Below, in pieces: positions 23,591 through 35,572 of a stretch of DNA of 64,000 nt. A program made the translations under genes and the position numbers. Source of the DNA: Heliocidaris tuberculata (taxonomy: Eukaryota; Echinodermata; Echinoidea; Camarodonta; Echinometridae). Under the pieces are notes generated by a model. It was not told the DNA's origin. It saw only the letters and a list, made by a program, of their open reading frames with translations, and did not search any database. Location of the stretch: contig CM046838.1 of assembly GCA_025618425.1 (NCBI GenBank), forward strand, positions 11,693,550-11,757,549. Reading direction: 5' to 3'. Position 1 is the first letter of the stretch. Every line of letters begins with the position of its first letter.

Positions 23591-25490
23591 ACTGAGTGGT
23601 CGTAAATTGTTCGCATTATTTGTTATTTCACTGTAATATATCTGGAATCAAGTGAGAATAATGTCAGAAAGAAATGGAAATTGCTTATATTTGTATCAGT
23701 ATATTTTTTCTATTGTACATAAGGGTATTTATGAAACTCCTTCCAATAAAAAAGCATAATGTTTATTGTGTACAATGTATTCACGGAGTATAAGAATATT
23801 TATTATTTTTGCATGTAATCAGGGAATTGAAAAGGATGATAAAAATACATACGTAATTGATCACGGTTTGTTGTTATCTTAACATAGACAAGTGAACAAT
23901 CATGACATAAGTAATGAAGTAGGAGAGAAAGAAATCGAGGCAGAACAGGACAAAGAGAGGCAGCCAAACACAGAGAGACAGAGACAGAGATAGAGAGATT
24001 TAGAGAAAGAGAGATAGGGGAGAGAAAGAGAGGGGAAGAGGGGGTATGAGCAAGAGAGAGATTTGTAGACAGGACTTGCTTTGTCTCTTTTATTCAAATT
24101 TCCAATCTCTATGCAGCCTCTTCTTACCCCCTCAACTCAATAACGTATTTCAATCATGACGTTTTATCAGATAAACCTTTAAACATGCTAATTAAATCTT
24201 CATCTCCAAATCAAGAATGCATCAATTTTGAAATGCGTAATGTTTGCCATATATATATATATATGTTTGATATAATTGATGTGCTGGTACGAGAACGAGA
24301 ATCTGCTCTGTCGTAAAATATTTGGCACGATAGACATTAGTATAAACGCATCACTACTTGAAAAAAAAACAGAACAACAAAAATATTGACAAGAGCTTAC
24401 TACTTGAATAATGTAATAATTGAAACCACCAACAAAAATTACTTAAACCACAAAATGACGAAAATAGTATTATAAATATAAATTGTAATATGAAATCATT
24501 ATTCCAATAAACCACAGACCTCATGGTTTCTTGTATTGAATTGTTTTTGAAAACCATGAAAATAATACAGACATTTTTCAAAGAAGAAGGGAAACTGTAG
24601 TTGATACTGAAACATCGCCAAGTCTTTGAGGTAAGATAAAATGAAGCATTACTAGAGGAAAACATGACAATACTAAGATGCGAGCATTGTGTGATGGGCG
24701 GACACAAGAGAAAGAGGGGGTGGGCGAGTCATACTCATAGATTAAGCAAGTTTCGGTGAGTTGCGGGAAGGAGAGTGCACTGCAAATCTCCGAAATATGA
24801 TGACAATAGAAAATGGTAGTTTTTGGGAAGGCAGCTAATGAACCCCAACACTTTCTGGCTATAATGAAGGGACGATTGGAAAAGAAGGTTGTTTTTTTTC
24901 CAGTAAATTTGAAGAGTTTAAAAGAATTTCAATTAATATCTCTGAAGACGTTCACAGATTTGTTAGAAAAAAATGAAGGGAAATATATATTTCATGAGAG
25001 AGCAAGAGAACTGCATGAATAAAGAAAATAAATAATGAAAGTAATGATATCAGTCATCTCTTATTTAACATTCCTCATTACACTTTCTATCAAAAACCTT
25101 AGTTGGATACCTTCAATGAAGCTTTTTATTTATTTTTTTTCTTTTACGGTTCTCAAACTTCTTCACTCATGCCATTTCTTCACCCAAAGCTGGACAGCAC
25201 TTTGCTACATATTTTTGCAATAGAAAATACTCTTGGCATTACCATACTATCTCTTTGAATGGCTACAGAAAGAGATGCTTGCCAAGGCGAAGCCAAATTC
25301 AGTTTACTCGGTCAAAAATGCAATGCCAGTATGAGGAGAAAATAAGATTAGATGTGAAGTTCAAAGTTATGTCTTTAAAGATTTTAATGCATTTCGTGAC
25401 GTCACATTATAACAATTGACAATCGCCTTCTCCTCGGCCATCGTTTGCTCAGAAAATACAGACATTGCATATTATCGCACACATGGTACA

Positions 25491-25494
25491 TATA

Positions 25495-25527
<33 letters not shown>

Positions 25528-25654
25528 AATTTTATTTATTTATTTATTTATTTATTTCATTTTTTATTTTTTAAATTTATTTATTTATTTATTTATTTTA
25601 TTTTATTTTTATTTTTTTTATTTTTATTTTATTTTTTTTTTTGGGGGGGGGGGG
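25491..25654 (+). repeat. (TA)n-(TTTA)n-polyG compound repeat
   Basis: TA dinucleotides, T-runs, TTTA tetramers and a G12 run in succession. The Tyr/Phe-rich frames across it are artefacts. Confidence 0.95.
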
Positions 25655-26937
25655 TAATTTGTCACGAATGTATACCACGAAACACTTAAAACGCTTGCTA
25701 TTGTTATTATAATAATGATAATAAAAGATTCTGAAAGTTAATCAGAATTGAAGGGCTGGCACTATCAAATGTTGAGGGTTTGTTGCAATTTTTTTTTCTC
25801 TCTCTCTCGTTTGTTTGTTTCTGTTCTTATATTTATAACCATATTGATATGACTATATCAGTATGATATGTTAATTATAAATAAAAGAAATTAGGACCTA
25901 ACTGTGGGCACTAACATCTTCAACATAATATTATGACCTCCGTGCTAAATACCACTTACCATCTCACAAAATGACTGTAGACATTATAGATGAGAATGTG
26001 AGCTATATGGCACGAGGCCGAACACTTGTTTCCGAATGCAAGCTTCAAATTTCCCTTCCATATTAGGCGAATACATGCAACCGATCAGAGAAAGGTTAGT
26101 ATGAAAGGATAAAGGTTCACCCTTTTCTGTGATGAGACTGCAAACCGTGGCCGCAAGTGACAAATTGACAACGAATTGGCAAAAACATTTTTTTCGCAAT
26201 TCATTTGTCTTTGAAACACAATTTGATCAGAACATGTACAGAAACGGAATATTGAAATACATTTGTAAGAGGAAAAATGTTGGTAAATTCTTAAAGCAGA
26301 ATATTACTTGGTCGACTGTTTGATTGACTGATAAACAGTGATTTATTTCACCTGATTAATATTGTATCGGCCTCACTCTGTTTGATTTTAACTTATCATG
26401 GAAACTACTATTTTTATTACTTTTTAACTGACCTTTTAAAGCCAAAGGTAATTCCAAAATTATCTTTAAAATTCATAAATAAAAGATAATTGCTGATTTA
26501 GAAAACACAAAGACTATTCAAAAATATCTTCAAAATTTAGATATGAAAGAAATTAGAGAAATTTGAAAAGACTGAGTAATTTCTACTGTTTGTCCCTGAC
26601 GGATCCTTTATTGATTTATATTGCACGCAATAAAGGAGGCTTCTCCAATATTACCCAAATGTATAATAAAATTTTATCTCAGCCATTATTCTTTGTTGAT
26701 GGTTTATTTTACCTGCCTGCTAAGAAAGCAAATGTATGCTTGTAAATGAGCAATCATAATAACATAACCTTTCTGAAAACGTCCATGAGGGTTTTTTTTT
26801 CTTATATGTCCGGTGCACTATGAAACCAAGGTAATTAGTTCAATTGCTAACATTATCATTAATGTTTAATGAATTATGATATTCAAAGGAAGCCAGTGTC
26901 TTTAAAATGAATTGTACAGACTGCACGCATTAGACAT

Positions 26938-27080
26938 CAGGGGGGCATTTCATGAAAGGACTTGTCAGATATTTTATCCGACAAATTTGCTCTCAGCCAA
27001 TCAGACGCAAGGATTTCAGTAGCTTATAACAGTTGTCGGATAAAATATCCGACAACTTCCTTTCATGAAACGCTCCCCAG
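26938..27080. mobile_element. MITE 'TTTCATAAA' family, reverse copy
   Basis: GGGGCATTTCATGAAAGGAC and GTCCTTTCATGAAACGCTCC-type ends pair, with the family core inverted (CAGCCAATCAGACGCAAGGA). Intergenic. Confidence 0.75.
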
Positions 27081-28807
27081 ACCTCATTTTTCTTCCAAAC
27101 TCATCTCTCAGCCTTGAGACCTTGATATGAAAGGGCCCCAAGAGATTGCAGTGACATGACGGAATGACAGCTTATGACATACATGACATAAACAATGGAA
27201 TGGAACCCCCGTGAGAAATCAACAATTCATGCATGTTTCGAAGTGATCATGGATCGGGGAACCGGCGGCGGGAATGGAAGGAGGGGTGGGGGCGTGGAGG
27301 GGCAAGAGTTATCCTGTTCTTGCTAACAACAGTATATTTTCTGAGGAATAATCCTTTCCCGGATTTTTTTCCTTCCCCAAGTCTTTGAATTTGCTTTGCA
27401 TTCACGACATTTTATTGGGAGTGGAGTAGCGTGGACATAGTCAAATAGGTTGCACTGGTACTCACTGACTGAAATGCGAGGGCTATAGGAGAAAGTGAAA
27501 GAGGCTTCTGTCATCTCAGTCTCGCGTTCTCACCTTTCTTTATCTACTATCCTTTTTAAAATTCTTCTTTCGTCAATTAAGGGGCGGCTGGGAGGGGGAG
27601 AGGGGGATACAGTGCCCCATGCCACTCTGTTGCTATGCCGCTATTGACAAGGTTCACAGAGGTTTCTATGAGCATTTTATCGGCACAATATGCATTTCGC
27701 CAAATCGAAGTACTATCATTTGTTGAATTTCACATTGACACAGTTACTTTACGTTGTTTTTTAAAATCAAAATTTTTTTTTTTTTTAATTCAAATTATCC
27801 ACTTTTCCTCTCTTTGGAGGCTTTTATAGAACATAGACTGATGACATCCATCAAATTTGTGGGGTAAATTTCTAATCCTCACCTATTTGAATAATTTCGT
27901 CAGAGATTTTAACGAACTCTAGTACCGGTACGCATATGTGGGACTTTTTTAAAGACCATTGCTATATCATAGTAAAATAAGACAATATGAGAATTAGCAG
28001 GAAGTTTGGAAAAATAAAGAGCGGTAGAATAAGAAGAGAAGGAGGCGAACAAAAGAAAGATAATGACGGTGAAGAAGAACAAGACGAGATATTTGAATGA
28101 CATAAGAAGAGGGGGAAAAAAAAGGAACAGAAAATAATAAAGATGGAGAAAAATTAAATACGTAGGAGAATAAAAAAAAAAACCAAGCAGCATTTCGGAA
28201 AACTCAATGACTGCAGGATCGTTCTTATTCAAACATGCTTTTAGCACCTTGTCTAACACCAGTGCCATTTTGACACTCCTTTAAACAGTCATGTTGAAGT
28301 CATAAATATTTTGGTAGTAGATGAAGACTTTTTCAGAACACATTCAATAACGGATCGAAGAGGGGGGGGGGGCATATTTCGGACGTGGGGCGGACTGGCA
28401 ATGGGGAGAAAGGACCGGTTATACAAAAACAGTCTACAACAAAAAGGGCCTATAGCTCCAAAATTCCCCACTTGAAGTTTAGTCCCAGTCCGCTCCTGTT
28501 TCGGACCTAAACTTGTGGTGTCCTCTCCAACCCATGGTTACTAAAAATAATCCTGAATCCGTCACTGATATTACATATATTTCAGCAAGTCCTTGGTTGT
28601 ATAACAGATTTTTTTTAAATCCTATATTTGACTTTTCCAGGTTTCATTGATTTTGATGGTGGACTCGGACTTGAAGAAATAATAACACAAAATATCGCAC
28701 CTGCTCGTCAATAAAAACTAATCTTTCAACTTTCCACACCTTTTATGGCTGCGCGGTAGTAAAAGAATTCTCTTTCTGAATAATGGATTTCTTGTTGTAC
28801 ATAAATG

Positions 28808-28947
28808 CCGGTTATGCATGCCGGAAGGATAATATAAACTTTATTTATTTCATTCTAAACCGTCAATGCTATACATGAAACAATACCGTTATGCCGGAAG
28901 GTTAGAATAATATTTATTTTATCTTTATTCTAAACCGTCAATGCTAT
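28808..28947 (+). repeat. Tandem duplication, about 78-bp unit
   Basis: GTTATGC...CCGGAAGG, then ATTCTAAACCGTCAATGCTAT, occurs twice, with a short indel in the first copy. Confidence 0.7.
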
Positions 28948-31900
28948 TGAAAAATCATAAATATATCAATAAGCTCAAATGAAGATCTCACTTCAAAATA
29001 AGGAAGTAGTACAAGAAATGGAGGAAAATTTTATCGGCAAAATTGTAATTTATGTAACTTGGCCTTCCTTCGTAGAGGAACGTTAATTTTGTTTCTACCA
29101 TATAAAACTATAAAATTCTAGAAATTTGATATAATGTTGAATAAGAAACAAACATTTAGGTTGATACATGTACATGATAATTAAATCACAGTTTTAAAGA
29201 GTTTCATTAATGGTTTTTGTTCTATCTGATCAAGGTGAGTTCTAGCAGAGCTGCCTAACCACTTGAGAAATTGATGAGAATAATTTCTTCCTGATTGCAT
29301 CCATTAATCATTAAAACCGCCTCAGGGGCCCGGACGGACGTCGAAGCTACAAATGAGTAGGATCTGTTATAAATTGATGAGGATGGACACACCTCGTTCG
29401 TGTCGTAATGGTCAAGGAAATCCTTGAAAAGTGACAATTATTACGATTTGTAGACACTCATCAAGGAAATTAAGACTTGTTCACATACCTTGAGTATGTG
29501 CACTGCCAAAGGCGGGAAAATGACGGATGGAATTAACCGGAAATTAAGACGTTCCTCTTTTAAGGACAAAATCGCCATTTGACGGGCCTCAACAGTGAAA
29601 TGAACAGGCAACGGTCAAAAAGACTTGGCCTGTCAAACAACATAGGATTTTGTTGACTAATCAAAGCATGTTGTGATCCATCTGTACATGCCAGTCTTTT
29701 GAAAGTGGCGTATCCAGCTTAAGCCCCCTCCCCGTTTGAAGGCCTAGAAATGAATTAACAACTTGCAGTGGGTCTACAGCCAGCAGAGCTGCAAAATTCC
29801 AACCGTCTAGGGAGGATCCCCCCCCCCCACCCCGTCAACTTCTGGATAAGACTGCTGGAAGAAAATAATACTGCATTCCTACCCACTACATGTACCTAAA
29901 GTAATGGAATCACCTACTATTTGCATGATTTTTTGTTTTTTTTAAAAAGGAGTTGCCGATGAGTATGATTTTTAAAAAAATATAAATTCACATCTTCATC
30001 TTTCTTTACTTGTTCAGTTGTATTCTCCTCCATACTCGTCTCTTTCAGAAAGATAAAACTCTGAAATTGGTATCATAAAACATGAGAAGGTACATGTACC
30101 TGTAAGACGAAAATCAAATTTTAAAATAAATGAAAAGAAAAGATATTATAATACTGATAGCAAAAGTTATTAAACACAGAGACATGACGGATATAGCTCT
30201 GTTGAAAGCCAAAAGGGCGTTAACTCAAATGAAAGTAAACTTGTGGCTTTCCACAATAGGTCACCCGAAACGAATGTAAACATAATTCTAATAAAACAAA
30301 TAAACCAATAAAAGGAATTGTGGATCTATATACACTATTCTCATGATAGATTAAATGATTACTAAGCTTTCTGTGAGCTACCCTTTTTCTCAACTAGTCT
30401 TAAGGGGGAGGTGCTCTTTGTGGAAGGGGTGGAGTTGTGTGAATCAAATGACAGAATTCAGAATCATATGAAATGAGGTCGTCCCAGGCATTTGGTCCCA
30501 GGTATCTAGTACCGTAGAGAGTACCAATTCGTCCGGTCCTGCTTTGTGTCTGTCTGGGGACATCGCTCCATTTCACCTGTTCATCATTAAAGTGTCCTTG
30601 GGTTGTTGAAGTTAATGTATCGCATGCCTTTCCTGTGAATCATTGTAATGGGCAAACAGTTGTGTCTCAGGGAAGTGGGCGGGGAGATTGTGGGAGGGTC
30701 GAATTATCAGGTGGCCGAATTGTCAGGTGGCAGCTATCCAGACATCATGACCCATTTTGAGAAAGGAATGAATTGCGTTAAATTTAATTGGATCAAGAAC
30801 TAATAAGAAGCCCCAACGGACAGCTTTCAAAATTTGTTTTTCATTATTCTATTATCTTTGAGTGCTCTTTTTACATCGAGCCTCATGGTATATATTTTCT
30901 GCTGTAAATCAATGCTCTGCGACAGAAAATCATGTGTCTTTGTAAATCATTTTATATCTTCCAGTTCCATTCACGCAACATATATACTCTTCATCAAAAG
31001 TTGACTGACAACAAAGTTCCATCATCTCCTTTTTGTTATTTTCATTCACAACATCTCTCTAGCATAAATTTACATTTATCTGTTTTTCCTTTCATGACAT
31101 TCTCTTTTCCACCCCATAACTTTTGTTTCATCTTTGGCCTTTGAGGAGTATCGCTGGAGGAATTGTGAGGGGGGGGGGGGCAGGCACCCGAATCACAAAA
31201 TCCATCAGCAAGTCTATGAGGACATGAGGACAACTTTGTCTATTTTAGGTCTTGTTTAAACTTTGCCTAATAATAAAATCTGAGGACCTTTTATTTGTCG
31301 TATTGTAAATCTTTGCTTTTCTGTTCGCAAGGTAGGTCCTGCACCCTCGCCCATCACCCATTTAAATGGCATACACACACTGCTGCTAACTTACAATCAG
31401 ATCAAACAAGATTGGGAAAACGAAAACTCAAAGAGATTTCAGAATGTAATATCTTTACTCAATATCATACTGTAAACAGACATGCAGCAATGACATGCAC
31501 ATTTTACTTAAAATCTTCGGAACTACTGCATCGAGGAAAATTTCAAAACCATAATTAAATTTGTAGACTTAGTTTTCTTGGGTGCAACAGTACCTCGTTA
31601 TAAAGAACACTATTATAACAAACTCCTTATAACAATGGTGAATCTGCTGGGCCCACTCCTTTGTATTTCTTCTTCTTCTTCTTTTTCTTCTTTTTTTATA
31701 AGGATATAAGGATCGACACTATATTTGTATCAATCATGTATCTATTAAACAACAGTTTCATAGGGCATCTACTTCATCAGTAATGTGATGCATGACATAT
31801 TAAGTTCTTTTTTTGTTTGTTTGTTTTCTTAAATCAGTATGCTGTATTAATCTATACATTTAGAATATTACTCTTGATATTTCTAATGATTTTTTTTTTA

Positions 31901-32978
31901 AATGGATGATTTAAAGAGAAGGTGGAGTTCTGGGAAAGGTAAAAAAAATAATTTGTGAGCTTTCTCATTCATTTTATGACAGTTTGGAAGAACATCATAG
32001 TAGAAATGTTCACTGAAAAGGATTGCTCTTCAAATACCCTCATATTCAACTTATGACAAGGAAGAGCTGAAGTGTTCGGGCTGAACATTCATGACATGTG
32101 TGTACAGTCCCATACACTCATTTCTGTGTGCAGTGCATTGGTTTGCAGCAAAGATTGAGTCCATTTCTTATCATTTTGATGATTCTAAAACCTCCCAGTA
32201 TACACCAACTCTTATGCAGACATGCTCAACCATTCCCAATTGCTTTAAGACAGTTTCTTTCACAATGTAATCACATGACTAGAACTGAACTTTATCTTTA
32301 AACCGTTATAGTTCAAACATATTCTCTTATTTTTAATGTATTACTATTGTATTTTATTATATGGAAGTTTACCTTGTAAATTGAACAATTTCAGCCTTTT
32401 AGCTGCTTGTTTGATCTATATTTATGACAATAAAACAAATTCAATACAATTCAATACAATACTGACAGCTTTCTTAAAAACTCAGACCCCCGCTCAACAG
32501 CTTACCATGTCTCAGAGGCAAGTCCAACATAAATATTGACATTTTTTTCTCAAAACAACAAATTTTAGTAGATAGTAAACAAAAAATTGACCTTGAATGT
32601 ATCACTTTTGATATTTGAGCATTTCAAAGCACGACTAGGGCTACAACAAATATTGATTCAATTTGTCATGTACATGATATTATCTTAGACTTAGACTTAC
32701 CCTTTGCCCTCTACTTTCCCTCTCTCTCTGAGTGCTTTCCTTCCAAATACCCTAAACTCTTTGCCGACATCACATTTACTATAAATAATTAGTAAATTAT
32801 TACTAATAATTAATCAATAATTAGTAAATAACATTTACTAGTAATAAATATAAAATAAGACAAAATGATGGTTCAAAAGCATCTGAAAATTAAAGATAAT
32901 GAACTCATAACGCATGTATTTAATTCAGCTTCAAAGAAATATTCAACTATAAACCTCCAACGGTTACAGTCATAGATG

Positions 32979-33139
32979 TGGGTGCCGTTGCATAAAACTT
33001 GCTATTATAGTAACTTTGCTATTATAGTAACTTTTCATGGAATACTGGATTTTGATTGGCTCTTGAGCAACGTTACCATGGTAGTTACCATTGATGGCAA
33101 AGTTACTATAATATAGTAAGTCTTTATGCAATGGCACCC
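32979..33139. mobile_element. MITE with ends TGGGTGCCGTTGCATAAAAC
   Basis: Left TGGGTGCCGTTGCATAAA pairs with right TTTATGCAATGGCACCCA; inner ACTATTATAG-type segments also pair. Like the other family it has a central GATTGGCT. Intergenic. Confidence 0.75.
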
Positions 33140-33316
33140 AGGTAAGAATATAGTTTTCTTAGCGCATGTTTGGAGATACAAAGTACTCAGAACAATAGAA
33201 TCATTACTGTCAAGGATTAGCTCAAAAACATCTGCATCCCAGAGGTAAAGAGAATAAGACATGGTGTCAGATTTGATAAGAAAATTAACCCATTGCCTAA
33301 GGGAACCGGGTGGCTC

Positions 33317-33458
33317 CAGGATCCTGTTTCATAAAACTTGTCATGAATGACAAGTTGCAATAACTGTTATAAGCTACTGAAATCCTTGCATCTGATTGGC
33401 TGAGAGCAAATTTGTTGGTAAAAATCACTGACAAGACACTTGATGAAATACCCCCCTG
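33317..33458. mobile_element. MITE 'TTTCATAAA' family, intergenic copy
   Basis: CCTGTTTCATAAAACTTG at the left, CACTTGATGAAATACCCCCC at the right, core ATCCTTGCATCTGATTGGCT conserved. Confidence 0.78.
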
Positions 33459-34435
33459 TATTAAGCCTAAGGGAGTTAGAGAATTCAGTAGTGAAAGAGG
33501 TTAAAGGTATTAGATAGTTTTGGGAAGCCCTCAAAAACTTTTCGAGAGATTTCTTTGATTTTACTAAATAAATAGCAGGGTACTAACATAACTAAGATGC
33601 TGTGAAGTTTTTTCCTCCTCAAGTGAAATATTTATCGAATTAGAGGTGAAAAGAATAAAAATCCCTGGCCCAAAAAAGAGGGGATGTAAATTCGAACAAC
33701 GGCCACACACATTACTCACACGAGGATTGCTGTGTGTTATAGAATACGCTACACATATGTAGTGCGAAGCGCTGGGTTTATTGTGTGGGGAACCTTCGGG
33801 TGGATATGGTCTCAGCGTGAGGCAGTGAAAAACCGTTACCAAGCGTTTCTTACAGATATTTACACTAAAATTTGTTCGAAATCGTGAATGGAATGTTAAA
33901 TAATCTCGTACATGTGCCTTATGATAAAAGGAGAATAGTATGTGACTATGTTAGATAAGTTTCTTGCCAGTATGATTTTTGCTACCGACACTGTCTATGA
34001 GCTTTAAGAGACCGCTGTAGACTACATGCATTAATAACTAGATGCAGTTTAGTTTTAAGACCTGTGATGGTATTCAAAACAAATACACTTTTGTAAAATA
34101 TTAACCAAGGAACCTGGATGTATGGCTTCAAGTCCTATCCAGAGGACTACATGAATGAAGATAATTGAGGATCAATTTCTTACTCAATGACACCTTGCTC
34201 TGACTCCACTCATACTCATAAATATCTCAATTCCATCTTGCTCTAACAGCTGGGCATCCTAAGAATAACTTGGTGAAGATCAAAATCCAATACAACAGGA
34301 AATGCATAATAGAAACAACATCACCTCTACAGTGTTGTGTGTGAAATAACACCTACATGTTGAATATTTTAAAACTTTGATCTACATGTATATATCAGTT
34401 CACTAATCAAAGGTCTGCCAGTCCTACACCGTAGA

Positions 34436-34763
34436 GCAAGTTCACCATCAAAAACGTGTCTTAGCACAGTTGCAATATTGCTTACTGCTTCATGATAAAA
34501 CCATTTCCATTTCAATAGATGCTAGTCAATGAATTCTGTATGCCTGATAGCATTTCAGAGGCCAAAGGTAGACATCAGCCTCATAGCATTTCAGAGGCCA
34601 AAGGTAGACATCAGAGCAAGTTCACCATCCAAAACGTGTGTTAGCACAGTTGCAATATTGCTTACTGCTTCATGATAAAACCATTTCCATTTCGATAGAT
34701 GCTAGTCAATGAATTCTGTATGCCTGATAGCATTTCAGAGGCCAAAGGTAGACATCAGCCTCA
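34436..34763 (-). repeat. Tandem duplication of about 178 bp in the likely EIF2B2 3' UTR
   Basis: A block starting GAGCAAGTTCACCATC at 34436 recurs at 34614 with few differences (for example TCTTAG versus TGTTAG). The sub-motif TAGCATTTCAGAGGCCAAAG occurs three times. It lies 0.4-0.7 kb past the EIF2B2 stop, so it may be transcribed; no canonical poly(A) signal was found between the stop and this block. Confidence 0.75.
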
Positions 34764-35138
34764 CAAACACCCCTGGAAATTATAGTAAATTAAGGGATTT
34801 ATAGAAAGTGTTCATATATGTACACTGGAGACAAAACACCTTTTTGACTGAGCCATGCATTCAAATCATGATATTTGTTCAAAGTCATCTGTCTGTGCCG
34901 TCTATTCTTTAAAAAAATAGAATTCATCAGATCAGTTCTCCTGCAAGTATGGACCTCCATTACGATGGAAAAGTGAGATACAAACTGTCAGATCCTGCTG
35001 TATCAAAAGTGCATGACTAGATCAGGCAGAAAGCAAACAGCACTGAATGGCCGCACTTTACAATGTTCATTAAGTCTTTGTTATGGCCAAAGTAGGAGAA
35101 GACTCAAATGTCCATCCATCCCTCGAATGTTTCAAAGG

Positions 35139-35211
35139 TCAAAGGTCTTGATCATCTGGATGGTACAACTCGCTTAGCAGTCTGTACACATAGGATGGGG
35201 CATTCCCTCCG
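35139..35211 (-). CDS. EIF2B2: EIF2B2 coding exon 11 and stop
   Basis: Acceptor TCTCTACAG. Encodes [20 protein letters not shown] then QDL and TGA; the family's diagnostic C-terminus is complete. Confidence 0.95.
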
Positions 35212-35538
35212 CTGTAGAGAAAGAAAACAAAGATTGGTAAGTGAAACAAAACAATATCATAACTTTCATTTTTAGAGAAGTACACTTATTTCAAAACATT
35301 TGAAGAGAGTATAAATGTTTAATTACAATGGATTCTCAAAATGTTCAAATAGAAATAATCTTGGGTTCATTAATAAATGTATGAAAATGCTGATTTTGAC
35401 TGATTAGCAGTGAGGCTGCCAACACAACATTAGTGAAAACAGAAGCAATCTACATCTAATCAAATTACATTTAGAATTCAATACAAAGCAATGTCTGAAA
35501 AGTTACTACAACTGTCACATATAAAACATTTGCACTAA

Positions 35539-35572
<34 letters not shown>

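Larger units (their letters stand above)
23600..34430. other. Gene-poor intergenic region
   Basis: About 11 kb between the lipase and EIF2B2 with only MITEs and simple repeats recognised. Purine-rich DNA lies at 23930-24060. No exon with family similarity was found by reading both strands. Confidence 0.6.

Noticed and set aside
25445..25689. Two frames rich in Phe, Tyr and Leu that look membrane-like
   Set aside because: They translate (TA)n and (TTTA)n microsatellite DNA.
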